From: Sorangium aterium | GTDB lineage: Bacteria > Myxococcota_A > Polyangia > Polyangiales > Polyangiaceae | Assembly (NCBI RefSeq): GCF_028368935.1 | Contig: NZ_JAQNDK010000004.1 | Span: 1,054,001 to 1,118,000 of the forward strand | DNA length: 64,000 bases | Direction of reading: 5' to 3' | Shown: positions 36,590 to 45,006 of the stretch, in pieces | Position numbering within the stretch: position 1 is the first letter of the stretch | Layout of the letters: every line of letters starts with the position of its first letter | Translations under genes and position numbers: made by a program | Notes under the pieces: model-generated | What the model saw: only the letters and a program-made list of their open reading frames with translations | Told to the model about the DNA's origin: nothing | Database searches by the model: none

Positions 36590-36961
36590 ATGATCGGCTA
36601 TGTCACGCTGGGCACGAACCATCTGGAGCGTGCCGCCCGTTTCTACGACGCCTTGCTGGGCGAGCTGGGCGCGACGCGGCTCATGCAATCCGAGCGGATG
36701 ATCATCTGGGCGGTGAAGCCGAACGCGCCCGCGCTCGGCGTCACCCTGCCCTTTGACGGCCAGCCGGCCACGGTCGGCAACGGCGTGATGGTCGCGCTCG
36801 CCGTCGATAGCCCAGCCAAGGTGGACGCGCTCCACAAGAAGGCCGTGGAGCTGGGCGGCAAGGACGAGGGCGCGCCGGGGCCGCGCGGACAGGGCTTCTA
36901 CGGAGGGTATTTCCGCGACCTGGACGGCAACAAGCTCAACTTCTTCACCATGGTGCGCTGA
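36590..36961 (+). CDS. VOC family (glyoxalase/bleomycin-resistance-like) protein
   Basis: This 123-residue single vicinal-oxygen-chelate domain starts MIGYVTLGTNHLERAARFYD and ends YGGYFRDLDGNKLNFF, the usual paired beta-alpha-beta-beta-beta modules. His13-equivalent (NHLE) and the Glu/Asp near the C-terminus are the usual metal-ligand positions, although the terminal ligand is Asn-Phe-Phe rather than Glu. Dimeric proteins of this type act as dioxygenases, isomerases or resistance proteins; the specific role is open. The ATG has GGAGAG 6 bp ahead. Its 3' end overlaps a convergent small frame by 17 bp. Confidence 0.85.
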   Translation: MIGYVTLGTNHLERAARFYDALLGELGATRLMQSERMIIWAVKPNAPALGVTLPFDGQPATVGNGVMVALAVDSPAKVDALHKKAVELGGKDEGAPGPRGQGFYGGYFRDLDGNKLNFFTMVR

Positions 36962-37118
36962 GCTCCGAGGCGCCGCGCCAGTTGACGACCCCGAACCGGA
37001 AGGTGAGGGCTTGCCCAACCTCAGTTAAGCCGAGCTCGCAAGAGGCGAGGCACTCGTCCTCCTTGAGAAGTTGTTCGATGCGCCGTTGCAACGGGTTGTT
37101 AGCCACGTCGCGCGCCAT
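36945..37118 (-). CDS. Small protein or frameshifted C-terminus of the gene at 37099-37581
   Basis: A 57-codon frame from ATG reads MARDVANNPLQRRIEQLLKE and goes on with normal protein composition to FRFGVVNWRGASELSAPW. It starts inside the last 20 bp of the preceding gene. It could be a separate small protein, or that gene's true C-terminus reached by a frameshift near 37110: the joined sequence would read smoothly. No domain recognised. Confidence 0.4.
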   Translation of the reverse strand: MARDVANNPLQRRIEQLLKEDECLASCELGLTEVGQALTFRFGVVNWRGASELSAPW

Positions 37119-37581
37119 GGTCGAGGCCCTTGAGCCAGTAACGCACTGTAGTAGTTTGCACGCGATCGACCATGTCGCAACGATCGATTTCGTCGAGGCT
37201 CTCGACGATCGCCTTCGAACCGAAGACGTCGGCAAGGTACCAGGGGAGCTGCTCTACTGACCGGTTCCACTTGGGCAAAACACTGCGCAGCAGGTCTGTG
37301 AGCGGACCGGAGCACGGTGGGCGGAGCCGCTCGAGCAACTCTCCCGCGTACTGCTGCGCGAGGTACGCATTGGCAGGCGGCGCAACGAACGCTCGGAGTA
37401 GCACGTGCGAGCGGTCATCGGGAGGAAGGCGAGCGACCAGCCGCTCGAGATGCTGGAGCTCCTGCGGGTTCACTCTCGGCCATCGATCGGCTGCGCGGTA
37501 CAACCGAGCAAGCACCTCGGCCATCTTGTCCGCCGCGCCCGTCGGCTCCTGCTCGGTTCGTTCATCCTCCCGACGGCCCAC
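37099..37581 (-). CDS. Hypothetical protein next to a SIR2-like fragment
   Basis: This 160-residue helical protein begins at GTG with GGGAGG about 8 bp upstream. It has DRSHVLLRAFVAPPANAYLA, VLPKWNRSVEQLPWYLADVF and IDRCDMVDRVQTTTVRYWLK. The lower GC at third positions and Trp/Tyr content fit a real gene. Placed 30 bp behind a SIR2 N-terminal fragment, it may be the C-terminal part of the same ancestral protein after an internal deletion. I do not recognise it otherwise. Confidence 0.55.
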   Translation of the reverse strand: MGRREDERTEQEPTGAADKMAEVLARLYRAADRWPRVNPQELQHLERLVARLPPDDRSHVLLRAFVAPPANAYLAQQYAGELLERLRPPCSGPLTDLLRSVLPKWNRSVEQLPWYLADVFGSKAIVESLDEIDRCDMVDRVQTTTVRYWLKGLDHGARRG

Positions 37582-37611
37582 AGCTCACCCCTCCCGCGAC
37601 GTTCGAAAACC

Positions 37612-37932
37612 TCAGTCGATGCGATTGCCCGGCGGATCCAGCACCTGGCGGAGGTAGCGGTACCAGCCCGGTCCCATGCCCTCGCGCGCGTGCCGGGCCG
37701 CCTCGAAGTAGTCGGGCGCCCGCTTCTCCAGCAGCCCTTCCACGACGTTGGTCTCGGGCCGCTTGCCGTCCTCGCGGAGGCGCGCGGCTGCCCCGAGGAG
37801 CAGGTCTCCCCAGCTGGGGAACATCCGCTTCCCGTTCCGGTCCAGCGCGGCCATGGACACGCCGGCGCCGACGAAGGGCACGACGAACCGGTCGCGCAAC
37901 GCGTCCTCGAGGGTCTTGGGAATCGCGATCAC
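37612..37932 (-). pseudogene. N-terminal fragment of a SIR2-like domain protein
   Basis: The frame reads IAIPKTLEDALRDRF then VVPFVGAGVSMAALDRNGKR and FPSWGDLLLGAAARL, the characteristic opening of SIR2-like domains found in NAD-consuming defence proteins and related effectors. It stops after about 106 residues (DPPGNRID), before the TTNYD-type motif and the catalytic region normally present. GTG 37932 is used because it gives the usual short lead to the motif; the frame is open further to 38019 and beyond. It is probably a broken gene, together with the two frames downstream. Confidence 0.6.
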
Positions 37933-38100
37933 GGCGCGCGATGTTGCCGGTTCCGGCCCCGCGCGACAAGGGATCCTTCCGTCCGCCCACGTCTTCGACG
38001 TGCCCCAGGGCATCTCCATGCGAACGCCTGGCTGCCGCGCCGAGCCGGCTTGCGTTCGGTCGGCCGGGGCGCATATCCTCTTCGGCAGAGAAACGGCGTG

Positions 38101-38943
38101 ATGCAAGCTCAAGACGCATGGCGAGAATCGAGCGGGCAAGCGTGGGTGAAGTTGCAGGCGCAAACTGACGCGCAGCTGGAGCCCCTCGGGCGCCCGGCGC
38201 TGGAACGCTTGCAGCTCCAAGCGGGTGAGCGGGTGCTCGACGTGGGTTGTGGCGCGGGCCAGAGCTGCATCGAGCTCGCGGTCCGCGTGGGAGCGACGGG
38301 AGCGGTCGTCGGGGTCGACATATCGGAGCCGATGGTGACGGCTGCGCGCGGGCGCGTCGCGCAAGCGGGCCTCGGCAACGTCGAGATCATCCTGGGAGAC
38401 GCTGCACGTCAGACCTTCGAGGTGCCGTTCGATGCCATCTACTCACGCTTCGGCGTGATGTTCTTTCCAGATGCCGTCGCGGCCTTCCGCGAGATGCGTG
38501 AGAGCCTGCGACCGAGCGGGCGCCTGGCTTTCGTGTGCTGGCAAGAGCTGGAGCGCAATGACTGGGCTCACGTGCCGCTCATGGCGGCGCGCAGCGTCTC
38601 GCCCGATCATCCGATGCCCGCGCTGCTGCAGCCCGGCCAGCCTGGGCCGTTTTACTTTTCCGCTCCCGCGTTCGTCCAGCAGGTGCTCGGCGCTGCGGGT
38701 TTCAAGCGCGTGAACATCGAACCCCGCGAGACGATGATTCAACTGGGAGCGGCGCGAGACATCGCCGAGGCAGTGGAGTACTCGATGCAAATTGGGCCAT
38801 CGGCCCGCTTCATGGCGGACACGGACCCATCGCTCAAGCCCGCGTTCGAGCGGGCGCTGAGCGAAGCCCTTCGCCCCTTTGCAAGCAGCACGGGCGTCTG
38901 GATGGCGGCGCGCAGCTTGGTGGTCACCGCGTCTTCGTCTTGA
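38101..38943 (+). CDS. Class I SAM-dependent methyltransferase
   Basis: This 280-residue methyltransferase has motif I VLDVGCGAGQSCIELA at about residue 43, the acidic VVGVDISEPMV at about 68, EIILGDAARQTFE at about 98, YSRFGVMFFPD at about 115 and LRPSGRLAFVCW at about 140. This order matches the UbiE/small-molecule methyltransferase group. The C-terminal 130 residues form an extra helical cap. It is divergent from the SIR2 fragment. The substrate is unknown. Confidence 0.85.
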   Translation: MQAQDAWRESSGQAWVKLQAQTDAQLEPLGRPALERLQLQAGERVLDVGCGAGQSCIELAVRVGATGAVVGVDISEPMVTAARGRVAQAGLGNVEIILGDAARQTFEVPFDAIYSRFGVMFFPDAVAAFREMRESLRPSGRLAFVCWQELERNDWAHVPLMAARSVSPDHPMPALLQPGQPGPFYFSAPAFVQQVLGAAGFKRVNIEPRETMIQLGAARDIAEAVEYSMQIGPSARFMADTDPSLKPAFERALSEALRPFASSTGVWMAARSLVVTASSS

Positions 38944-39100
38944 GCCGAGCTCGCTCGGTATGATGGGCGTGCTCCGGGAGATCCCGGTAGGGCACCCGGA
39001 CGGTAGAGAGGCCAGCGCGCGATGCCAGGCAGCTCGGCACGACCTCACGCGCGACCAGGGACGAGCCTGAGCGGCACCAGCCCGGCAGCCGGGCTTCTGC

Positions 39101-40573
39101 TCAGCTCATCTCCAAAAACAGCCGATCCGGATCCTCCAGGTACCCGATGATCTCGTAGGCGAACGCCGCCCCCACGTGGCCATCGATGATCCGGTGGTCG
39201 AACGACAGCGACACCAGCATCACCTCGCCGATGACGATCTGCCCGTCGCGCACCACCGGCTTCTGCTTCATCTGGTGGATCCCCAGGATCGCGACCTCGG
39301 GGAAGTTCAGTATCGGCGTCGCGAACAGCCCCCCTTGCTGGCCGAGCGACGTGATCGTGAACGTCGAGCCGCCGAGATCCTCCGGCTTCACCCGCCCCGA
39401 CTTCGTGTCCTCGCCGAGCCGCGCGATCTCCTGCGCGATCTCCAGCACGCTCCGCCGATCCGCGTCGCGCACGACAGGCACGATGAGCCCGGCCTCGGTC
39501 GCGGACGCGATGCCGATATGATAGCTCTTCTTGACGACGATCTCCTGCGTCGCCTCGTCGAACGCGCTGTTCAACGTCGGGTGCTTCTTGAGCGCCGCGA
39601 CAACGGCCTTCACGAAGAAGGGCAGGAACGTCAGCTTGACGCCCGCCTTCTCGGCCAGCGGGCGCAGGCGCGCGCGGCGCTCCTTCAGCGCGGAGACGTC
39701 GCACTCCTCGACGAAGGTGAAGTGCGCCGCCGTGTGCTTCGACCGCGACATCGCCTCGAAGATCCGCTTGCGCACGCCCCGCAGCGGGATGCGCTCGTCG
39801 CCCGGCGCCGTCGGCAACCCCCGGCCGCGCTCTCCCTCGGGTCGGGCCGCTCCCGGCTCCTCGTCCAGCTGGCCGGGCCTCGGCGCCGCCTCGGGCAGCG
39901 CCGGGGCCGCCGCGCCCGCTCCCCGCCTCGGGGCCGCCTCCGGCAGCGCCGGGGCCGCCTCCTCGGGCGCCTCGAGCGCCCGCACGTCGTCCTTCGTCAC
40001 GCGGCCCGCCGGGCCGGTCGGCGGCACGCGCCGCAGGTCGACCCCGAGGTCGCGCGCCAGCTTGCGCGTCGCAGGCGTCGCGAGCGGCTTCTCGTTGAAG
40101 TAGGCCGCCCCGCGCGTGCCCGCGCCGATGCTGCCGTTCGCCCACGCGGACCGCGCCGGCGCCACCAGGTTCATCCCCGGGAGGTCCTCCCGGATGTCGC
40201 CGACCGCCGTCGCCGCGGGCTCCGCAGCCCCGGACTTCGCGGCCGCCGCCGCGGGCGGCTCCGCAGCCCCGGACTTCGCGCCACCCTGGCGCACCCCCGC
40301 CCCCGACGCGGGCGGCGCCGCCGCAGGCCGGTCGTCGAGGTCGAACACGACGAGCACCGAGTGGACGGGGACGACCCCGCCCACCTTGCCCCGCGTCTCC
40401 ACGATGCGGCCCGTGCGCGGCGACGTGATCGTCACCGTCGCCTTGTCGGTCATCACCTCGACCATCGGCTGGTCCTCGGCGACCATGTCGCCCGGCGACA
40501 CCAGCCAGGTCACGATCTCGCCCTCGGTGACGCCCTCACCGATGTCCGGAAGCCTGAACTCGTACTTGCCCAT
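39101..40573 (-). CDS. 2-oxoacid dehydrogenase E2 (dihydrolipoamide acyltransferase)
   Basis: This 490-residue E2 core protein transfers the acyl group from lipoate to CoA. One lipoyl domain (1-80) carries the lipoylated Lys44 in MTDKATVTI. A long Ala/Pro/Gly linker follows. The E1/E3-binding domain at about 145-185 reads ATPATRKLARDLGVDLRRVP...GRVTKDDV. The catalytic domain (about 260-490) ends with the CAT-like active site SFDHRIIDGHVGAAF. It starts 3 bp after the E1-beta stop. E3 (dihydrolipoamide dehydrogenase) is not in the window. Branched-chain ketoacid or pyruvate specificity is unsettled. Confidence 0.93.
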   Translation of the reverse strand: MGKYEFRLPDIGEGVTEGEIVTWLVSPGDMVAEDQPMVEVMTDKATVTITSPRTGRIVETRGKVGGVVPVHSVLVVFDLDDRPAAAPPASGAGVRQGGAKSGAAEPPAAAAAKSGAAEPAATAVGDIREDLPGMNLVAPARSAWANGSIGAGTRGAAYFNEKPLATPATRKLARDLGVDLRRVPPTGPAGRVTKDDVRALEAPEEAAPALPEAAPRRGAGAAAPALPEAAPRPGQLDEEPGAARPEGERGRGLPTAPGDERIPLRGVRKRIFEAMSRSKHTAAHFTFVEECDVSALKERRARLRPLAEKAGVKLTFLPFFVKAVVAALKKHPTLNSAFDEATQEIVVKKSYHIGIASATEAGLIVPVVRDADRRSVLEIAQEIARLGEDTKSGRVKPEDLGGSTFTITSLGQQGGLFATPILNFPEVAILGIHQMKQKPVVRDGQIVIGEVMLVSLSFDHRIIDGHVGAAFAYEIIGYLEDPDRLFLEMS

Positions 40574-40576
40574 GCG

Positions 40577-41551
40577 TCAGTACCTCGCCGTCTCGAGGAT
40601 CGCCGGAAGGATACGATGGGACAGGGGGAGATACTCGTTCTCGAGGGTGTACGGGAACGGGGTGTCGAAGCCCGTGACCCGGAGCGGCGGCGCCTCCAGG
40701 TGGAGGAACGCCTTCTCGTTGACCAGCGAGACGAGCTCCGCCCCGAGGCCGCAGCTCTTCGGCGCCTCGTGCACCACGATGAACCGGCCCGTCCGTTTCA
40801 CCGACTCGATCACCGTGTCGATGTCGAGCGGCCACAGCGTGCGCAGATCGATCACCTCGCACTCGACGCCCTGCGCGGCCGCCTGGTTCGCCGCGTCGAG
40901 CGCCTCGTAGAGCATTGCGCCCCAGACCACGAGCGTCACGTGCCAGCCCGGCCGGACCACCTTCGCCTGGCCGAGCGGGACCGTGTACTCGCCCTCGGGG
41001 ACGTCGCCCTTCGCGGCGCGGTAGATGCGCTTCGGCTCGAAGAACAGCACCGGATCCGGGTCCCGGATCGACGAGAGCAGGAGCCCCTTCGCGTCGGCCG
41101 GGTTCGACGGGCACACGACCTTCAGGCCCGCCACGTGGACGAACTGCGCCTCGGGCGACTGCGAGTGGTAGTGCCCGCCGCGGATGCCGCCGCCGAACGG
41201 CGTCCGGATGACCAGCTTGGACGGGTACTCGCCCCCCGAGCGGTAGCGGTACTTCGCCAGCTCGGACACGATCTGGTCGTACGCGGGATAGATGAAGTCG
41301 GCGAACTGGATCTCCGGGATCGGCACGAGCCCGTAGAGCGCCATCCCGATGGCCGTCCCCACGATCCCGTTCTCCGAGAGCGGCGTGTCGATCACCCGGT
41401 CGTCCCCGAACTCGTCGAACAGGCCCTGCGTCACGCGGAACACGCCGCCGACCTTGCCGACATCCTCGCCGAGCACGACGACCCGCGAGTCCCGCCGCAT
41501 CTCGTGGCGTAGCGCGTCGTTGATCGCCTGGACCATGTTCATCTGAGGCAT
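40577..41551 (-). CDS. 2-oxoacid dehydrogenase E1 component, beta subunit
   Basis: This 324-residue E1-beta subunit pairs with E1-alpha to decarboxylate a 2-oxoacid with thiamine diphosphate. Recognisable blocks are MNMVQAINDALRHEMRRD, VVLGEDVGKVGGVFRVTQGL, DTPLSENGIVGTAIGMAL, FADFIYPAYDQI, then VRTPFGGGIRGGHYHSQSPE and IDLRTLWPLDIDTV. This is the transketolase central and C-terminal domain set of the BkdAB/PdhB family. Length is typical. It lies between E1-alpha (153 bp gap) and E2 (3 bp gap). The myxobacterial Bkd enzyme supplies isovaleryl-CoA for iso-fatty acids, a plausible role here. Confidence 0.93.
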   Translation of the reverse strand: MPQMNMVQAINDALRHEMRRDSRVVVLGEDVGKVGGVFRVTQGLFDEFGDDRVIDTPLSENGIVGTAIGMALYGLVPIPEIQFADFIYPAYDQIVSELAKYRYRSGGEYPSKLVIRTPFGGGIRGGHYHSQSPEAQFVHVAGLKVVCPSNPADAKGLLLSSIRDPDPVLFFEPKRIYRAAKGDVPEGEYTVPLGQAKVVRPGWHVTLVVWGAMLYEALDAANQAAAQGVECEVIDLRTLWPLDIDTVIESVKRTGRFIVVHEAPKSCGLGAELVSLVNEKAFLHLEAPPLRVTGFDTPFPYTLENEYLPLSHRILPAILETARY

Positions 41552-41704
41552 GCTCTTCGTCTCCGTCTCTCGGCCAACAGGTGGGGGTACAACCTCACCG
41601 GCGCCCCGGCCCCCCGGGGGTCCTCGCCGATCGCGGGCAGCGGCGCCACCCCCGCCGCGCCGCCGTCCGGCGAGCCGCCATGCCGACGCCGCCGTCCGCG
41701 CTGC

Positions 41705-42895
41705 CTAGTGGCCGCCGTGGCCCTTGGGCCTCGGGCCCGCCTTGAGCTGCTCCCGCTGCTCCACGAGGTGCCAGGGCGGCTCCGCATAGACGTCCTCGAA
41801 CATCGAGTCGAGCGACGGCGGCGGGACCTTCTCCGAGACAGCGATGCAGGCCTTGACCTCCGCGTCGACCGCCGCCTCGATCTCGCGATCCTGCGCGTCC
41901 GTCCAGCCCTGGGTGCGCTCGACGTGCCGCCGGAGCCGCGCGATCGGATCGAGCCGGCGCCACGGGTCGAGCCATGCTTCGGGGCGGTACGCCTTGGGAT
42001 CATCGCTCGTCGAATGGCCCGACAGGCGGTACGTCATCGCCTCGATGAGCGTCGCGCCCTCGCCGCGCGAGGCGCGCGCGATCGCGTCGCGCGTCACCTT
42101 CACGACGGCGAACACGTCGTTGCCGTCGACCCGCACCCCGGGGACGCCGTACGCGACGCCCTTGCTCGCAAACGTGTTGCTCGACGTCTGGCGCTCGGTC
42201 GGCACGCTGATCGCCCAGCCGTTGTTCCGGCAGAGGAAGATGATCGGCACCTTGAACACGCCAGCGAAGTTCAGGGCGCTGTGGAAATCCGACGAGCTCG
42301 TCGCGCCGTCGCCGAAGTAGGCCAGCGTGACGAGCTCGTCGCGCTTCAGCTTCGCGGCCCACGCGAAGCCGACGGCCTGGGTGATCTGCGTGCCGATGGG
42401 CGAGCTCACCGAGCCGAAGTGGCCCTCGCGGTAGGTGTAGTGGTCCGGCATCTGCCGCCCCTTCACCGTGTCGTTCGCGTTGCCGAACATGTTGTCGATG
42501 TACCGCTGGAGCGGCAGCCCTCGCCAGAGCGCCGCCCCGAACTCGCGGTAGCAGGGGAACACCCAGTCCTGGGGCCGCGTCGCGGACACGCTGCCGAGGA
42601 CGGTGGCCTCCTCGCCGAGCGAGCCGATGTGGAACCCGATGCGCCCCTGGCGCTGCAGCGCCACGAGCCGCTCGTCGAGCAGGCGCGTGCGCACCATGGC
42701 CTTGTAGAGGGCGATGACCTCCGATGGCTCGAGCTTCGGATCGTGCGCGGGGTCGAGCGAGCCGTCGTCGCGCAGGACCTTGATCACGTCGTCGGCACAC
42801 GTATCGAGCGGGTGCCGCGCGACGGCAGCCTGCGGCTCGAGGCTTGCCCCTGAGACGTTCGGCGGGCGGTCGGTGGAGTACGTCGCGGTGCTCAT
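41705..42895 (-). CDS. 2-oxoacid dehydrogenase E1 component, alpha subunit
   Basis: This 396-residue E1-alpha subunit binds thiamine diphosphate through the motif YFGDGATSSSDFHSALNFAG ending in CRNN, the GDG...NN signature, near residue 210. RTRLLDERLVALQRQGRIGF and HIGSLGEEA at about 65-95 are typical of E1-alpha of branched-chain type. The phosphorylation-loop-like YRLSGHSTSDDPKAYR follows near 300. The start at 42895 gives MSTATYST; a GTG five codons upstream is possible, and neither has a good ribosome site. A perfect 30-bp palindrome lies 120-150 bp upstream of the start. Confidence 0.92.
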   Translation of the reverse strand: MSTATYSTDRPPNVSGASLEPQAAVARHPLDTCADDVIKVLRDDGSLDPAHDPKLEPSEVIALYKAMVRTRLLDERLVALQRQGRIGFHIGSLGEEATVLGSVSATRPQDWVFPCYREFGAALWRGLPLQRYIDNMFGNANDTVKGRQMPDHYTYREGHFGSVSSPIGTQITQAVGFAWAAKLKRDELVTLAYFGDGATSSSDFHSALNFAGVFKVPIIFLCRNNGWAISVPTERQTSSNTFASKGVAYGVPGVRVDGNDVFAVVKVTRDAIARASRGEGATLIEAMTYRLSGHSTSDDPKAYRPEAWLDPWRRLDPIARLRRHVERTQGWTDAQDREIEAAVDAEVKACIAVSEKVPPPSLDSMFEDVYAEPPWHLVEQREQLKAGPRPKGHGGH

Positions 42896-43014
42896 CGGTT
42901 CGCGGGACACTAACCAAAGGCGCTGCCCGAGACCAGTGCCCAGACGCGGCGCACGCTCATTCGCTTTACGCGTGACGTTGATGTGACGTTGACTCGTCGC
43001 AGCGATCTCGCCCG

Positions 43015-43044
43015 GGGTTTGACTCGCCGCGGCGAGTCAAACCC
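43015..43044. promoter_or_regulatory. Perfect 30-bp palindrome upstream of the E1-alpha gene
   Basis: Fifteen bases, GGGTTTGACTCGCCG, are followed directly by their exact reverse complement. A related half-site, GTTGACTCGTCGC, occurs about 25 bp closer to the gene at 42989-43001. With no loop and no T-tract it reads better as an operator for a dimeric regulator of the dehydrogenase operon than as a terminator. A role in ending the terB-like transcript cannot be excluded. Confidence 0.6.
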
Positions 43045-43097
43045 GCGCGCGCCCTGATGCGCGTCTCCCGCCGTACGCGGCGGCGCTGATGTCCACG

Positions 43098-43667
43098 CTA
43101 GACGTTCACGGGCTCGGCTGCCTGCGCGAGGGCCTCGTCGACGGCGGCCGCGTCGAGCTTGAACCCGCGCGCGAGCTGCTCGAGCACGCCGTGCTCCTGC
43201 GCGCTCACGCCGCCGGAGGCGTGCGCCATGGAGGCCGCCACGCGGAGCACCTCGCGCTGGTGCTCGGTCCGCGCGATCGTGCGGGCGACCATGCTGATGC
43301 GCTTCTCCAGCCCGTCCTCGGCCAGCATCTCGCCGAGATCGGCGAGGAGCGCCTCGAGCTGCTTCTCGTGGACGAGGTTCTGGCACGCGCCGGCGACGAT
43401 CGCCTGGAAGCGCCCGCGCTCGTCGTCGTCGAAGTGGCCGTCGGCGTTCGCGACGAGGAACGCGGCCTCGATGATCGTCTCGAAGAGCGCCACCGCGGCG
43501 GGATCGAAGCCGGTGGGCATCGTGATGTCTTCGATCGGAGGGCGCGCGCTGTAGGCCCTCGCTGCCTGGGCCAGGATCGACGCCACGCGCACGCGGGGCG
43601 CCTCCGAGCCGAGGCGCGAGGCGCCGGGAGCGATGCCGCTGAGGCGCCTGTTGATGGGAGCGGACAT
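43098..43667 (-). CDS. TerB-like (tellurite-resistance family) protein
   Basis: This 189-residue protein has a disordered first 55 residues, then a TerB-like helical domain. AAFLVANADGHFDDDERGRF carries the acidic DxDxxxxxxE cluster that binds metal in TerB. A second half mirrors it (AASMAHASGGVSAQEHGVLE), as in the duplicated TerB fold. The rest of a tellurite cluster is absent, so the role is probably a membrane- or stress-related scaffold rather than tellurite resistance itself. It lies between lipA (95 bp) and the dehydrogenase operon on the same strand. Confidence 0.8.
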   Translation of the reverse strand: MSAPINRRLSGIAPGASRLGSEAPRVRVASILAQAARAYSARPPIEDITMPTGFDPAAVALFETIIEAAFLVANADGHFDDDERGRFQAIVAGACQNLVHEKQLEALLADLGEMLAEDGLEKRISMVARTIARTEHQREVLRVAASMAHASGGVSAQEHGVLEQLARGFKLDAAAVDEALAQAAEPVNV

Positions 43668-43762
43668 CGTGGTGTTGGACCCTCCTGCCGAGCAATACGC
43701 TCGGCCAAACGCCGGTAAGCGTCAAGGCGCTTGGCGCGAGCGCCGCTCGGGTGAGCGCCGCT

Positions 43763-44911
43763 CTAGCGGCGGACTAGGGAGGCTGCCGGGACGAGGCGCG
43801 CGGGGGTCGCCGACGCCGTCGCTGGGCCGCCGGGCGGATGGGGCTCGTCGGGGTCGAGCTCTGCGGTGAGGCGGGCGGCCTCGCGGCGCGCCACGGCGAG
43901 GCGCTCCTCGAGGAGCGCCTCGACGCCCGCGGGATGCTCGCCGGCTGGGGCGCCCGAGGCGGCGGCGGGGAGCGCTGCGCCGCCTCGGTCCATCAGGCTG
44001 CGGACGAAGACCTCGGCCGCCTTGTAGCTCGAGCGAACGAGCGGCGCGCTGGCGGCGTAGAGGAAGCCCATCTCGAGCGCCGCGCGCTCGAACGCGGCGA
44101 AGGTCTCGGGCTCGACGAAGCGCTGCACGGGCGCGTGCTTCGAGGAGGGACGGAGGTACTGGCCGATCGTCACGATGTCGACCCCGGCCGCACGCAGGTC
44201 GCGGAGCGCCTCCAGCACCTCGTCGTCGGTCTCGCCGATGCCGACCATGACCGAGCTCTTGGTGAGCCGCCGCGGCGCGGGGGCGCTGCCCCCCGCGGCC
44301 TCGGCCGCGTCGGCGGCGAGGCGCCGCTGGCGCTCCTTCGCGCGCCGGAGCACGGCGAGCGACTGGTCGTAGCTCGACCGGACGTCGCGGATGACGCGCG
44401 TGATGCGGCGGACGACCTCCACGTTGTGGGCGAAGACGTCGGGCCCGGCGTCGACCACCATGTCGACGGCGCTCATGTGGCCCTGGAAGTCGCCGACCAG
44501 CGTCTCGATGAGCAGGTCGGGCCGGAGCGCGTGCAGGCGGCTCACCGTGCGGGCGACGTGCTCGGCGCCGCCGTCGAGCAGGTCGTCGCGGTTGACCATC
44601 GTCATCACGACGTACTGGAGCGAGAGCCGGGCGATGGCGCGGGCCACGTGCTCCGGCTCCCGCACGTCGACCGCGCCGCGCGGATCGCCCGTCGTGACAG
44701 CGCAGAAGCGGCAGCCGCGCGTGCACACGTCGCCGAGGAGCATCACCGTCGCGGTCCCCTCGCGCCAGCACTCGCCGACGTTCGGGCAGCGCGCCTCCTC
44801 GCAGACCGTGTGGAGATCGAGCTTGCGGAACGTCTCCTTGAGGTGGTGGTAGGTGTCCCCCCCGGGAGCGCGGACCTTGAGCCATTCAGGTTTGGGCGAG
44901 AACTGCGCCAT
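43763..44911 (-). CDS. lipA: Lipoyl synthase
   Basis: LipA (382 residues) is a radical SAM enzyme that inserts two sulfurs into octanoyl-protein to make lipoyl groups. The auxiliary cluster ligands Cys37, Cys42 and Cys48 lie in CEEARCPNVGEC, and the radical SAM cluster ligands Cys63, Cys67 and Cys70 in CTRGCRFC. LTKSSVMVGIGETDDEV and GQYLRPS are family blocks, and RSSYKAAE holds the Ser that ligates the auxiliary cluster. The C-terminus extends about 60 residues beyond the usual end, Ala/Pro-rich. An unusual insertion (AAGGSAPAPRR) sits in the middle. Its product is needed by the E2 encoded 3 kb downstream. Confidence 0.95.
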   Translation of the reverse strand: MAQFSPKPEWLKVRAPGGDTYHHLKETFRKLDLHTVCEEARCPNVGECWREGTATVMLLGDVCTRGCRFCAVTTGDPRGAVDVREPEHVARAIARLSLQYVVMTMVNRDDLLDGGAEHVARTVSRLHALRPDLLIETLVGDFQGHMSAVDMVVDAGPDVFAHNVEVVRRITRVIRDVRSSYDQSLAVLRRAKERQRRLAADAAEAAGGSAPAPRRLTKSSVMVGIGETDDEVLEALRDLRAAGVDIVTIGQYLRPSSKHAPVQRFVEPETFAAFERAALEMGFLYAASAPLVRSSYKAAEVFVRSLMDRGGAALPAAASGAPAGEHPAGVEALLEERLAVARREAARLTAELDPDEPHPPGGPATASATPARLVPAASLVRR

Positions 44912-45006
44912 CAGGGGTGTCCTTAGCCCATGCGGCGGGGGAGCGCGAGGGGGAGGGCGCGCGCCGGCTCCGCGGCCCTCTGGCGCGCGGTGCTAGCCGG
45001 GCGGTG

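Noticed and set aside
43098-43667. Tellurite-resistance operon
   Set aside because: Only a TerB-like domain is present; no other ter genes nearby.
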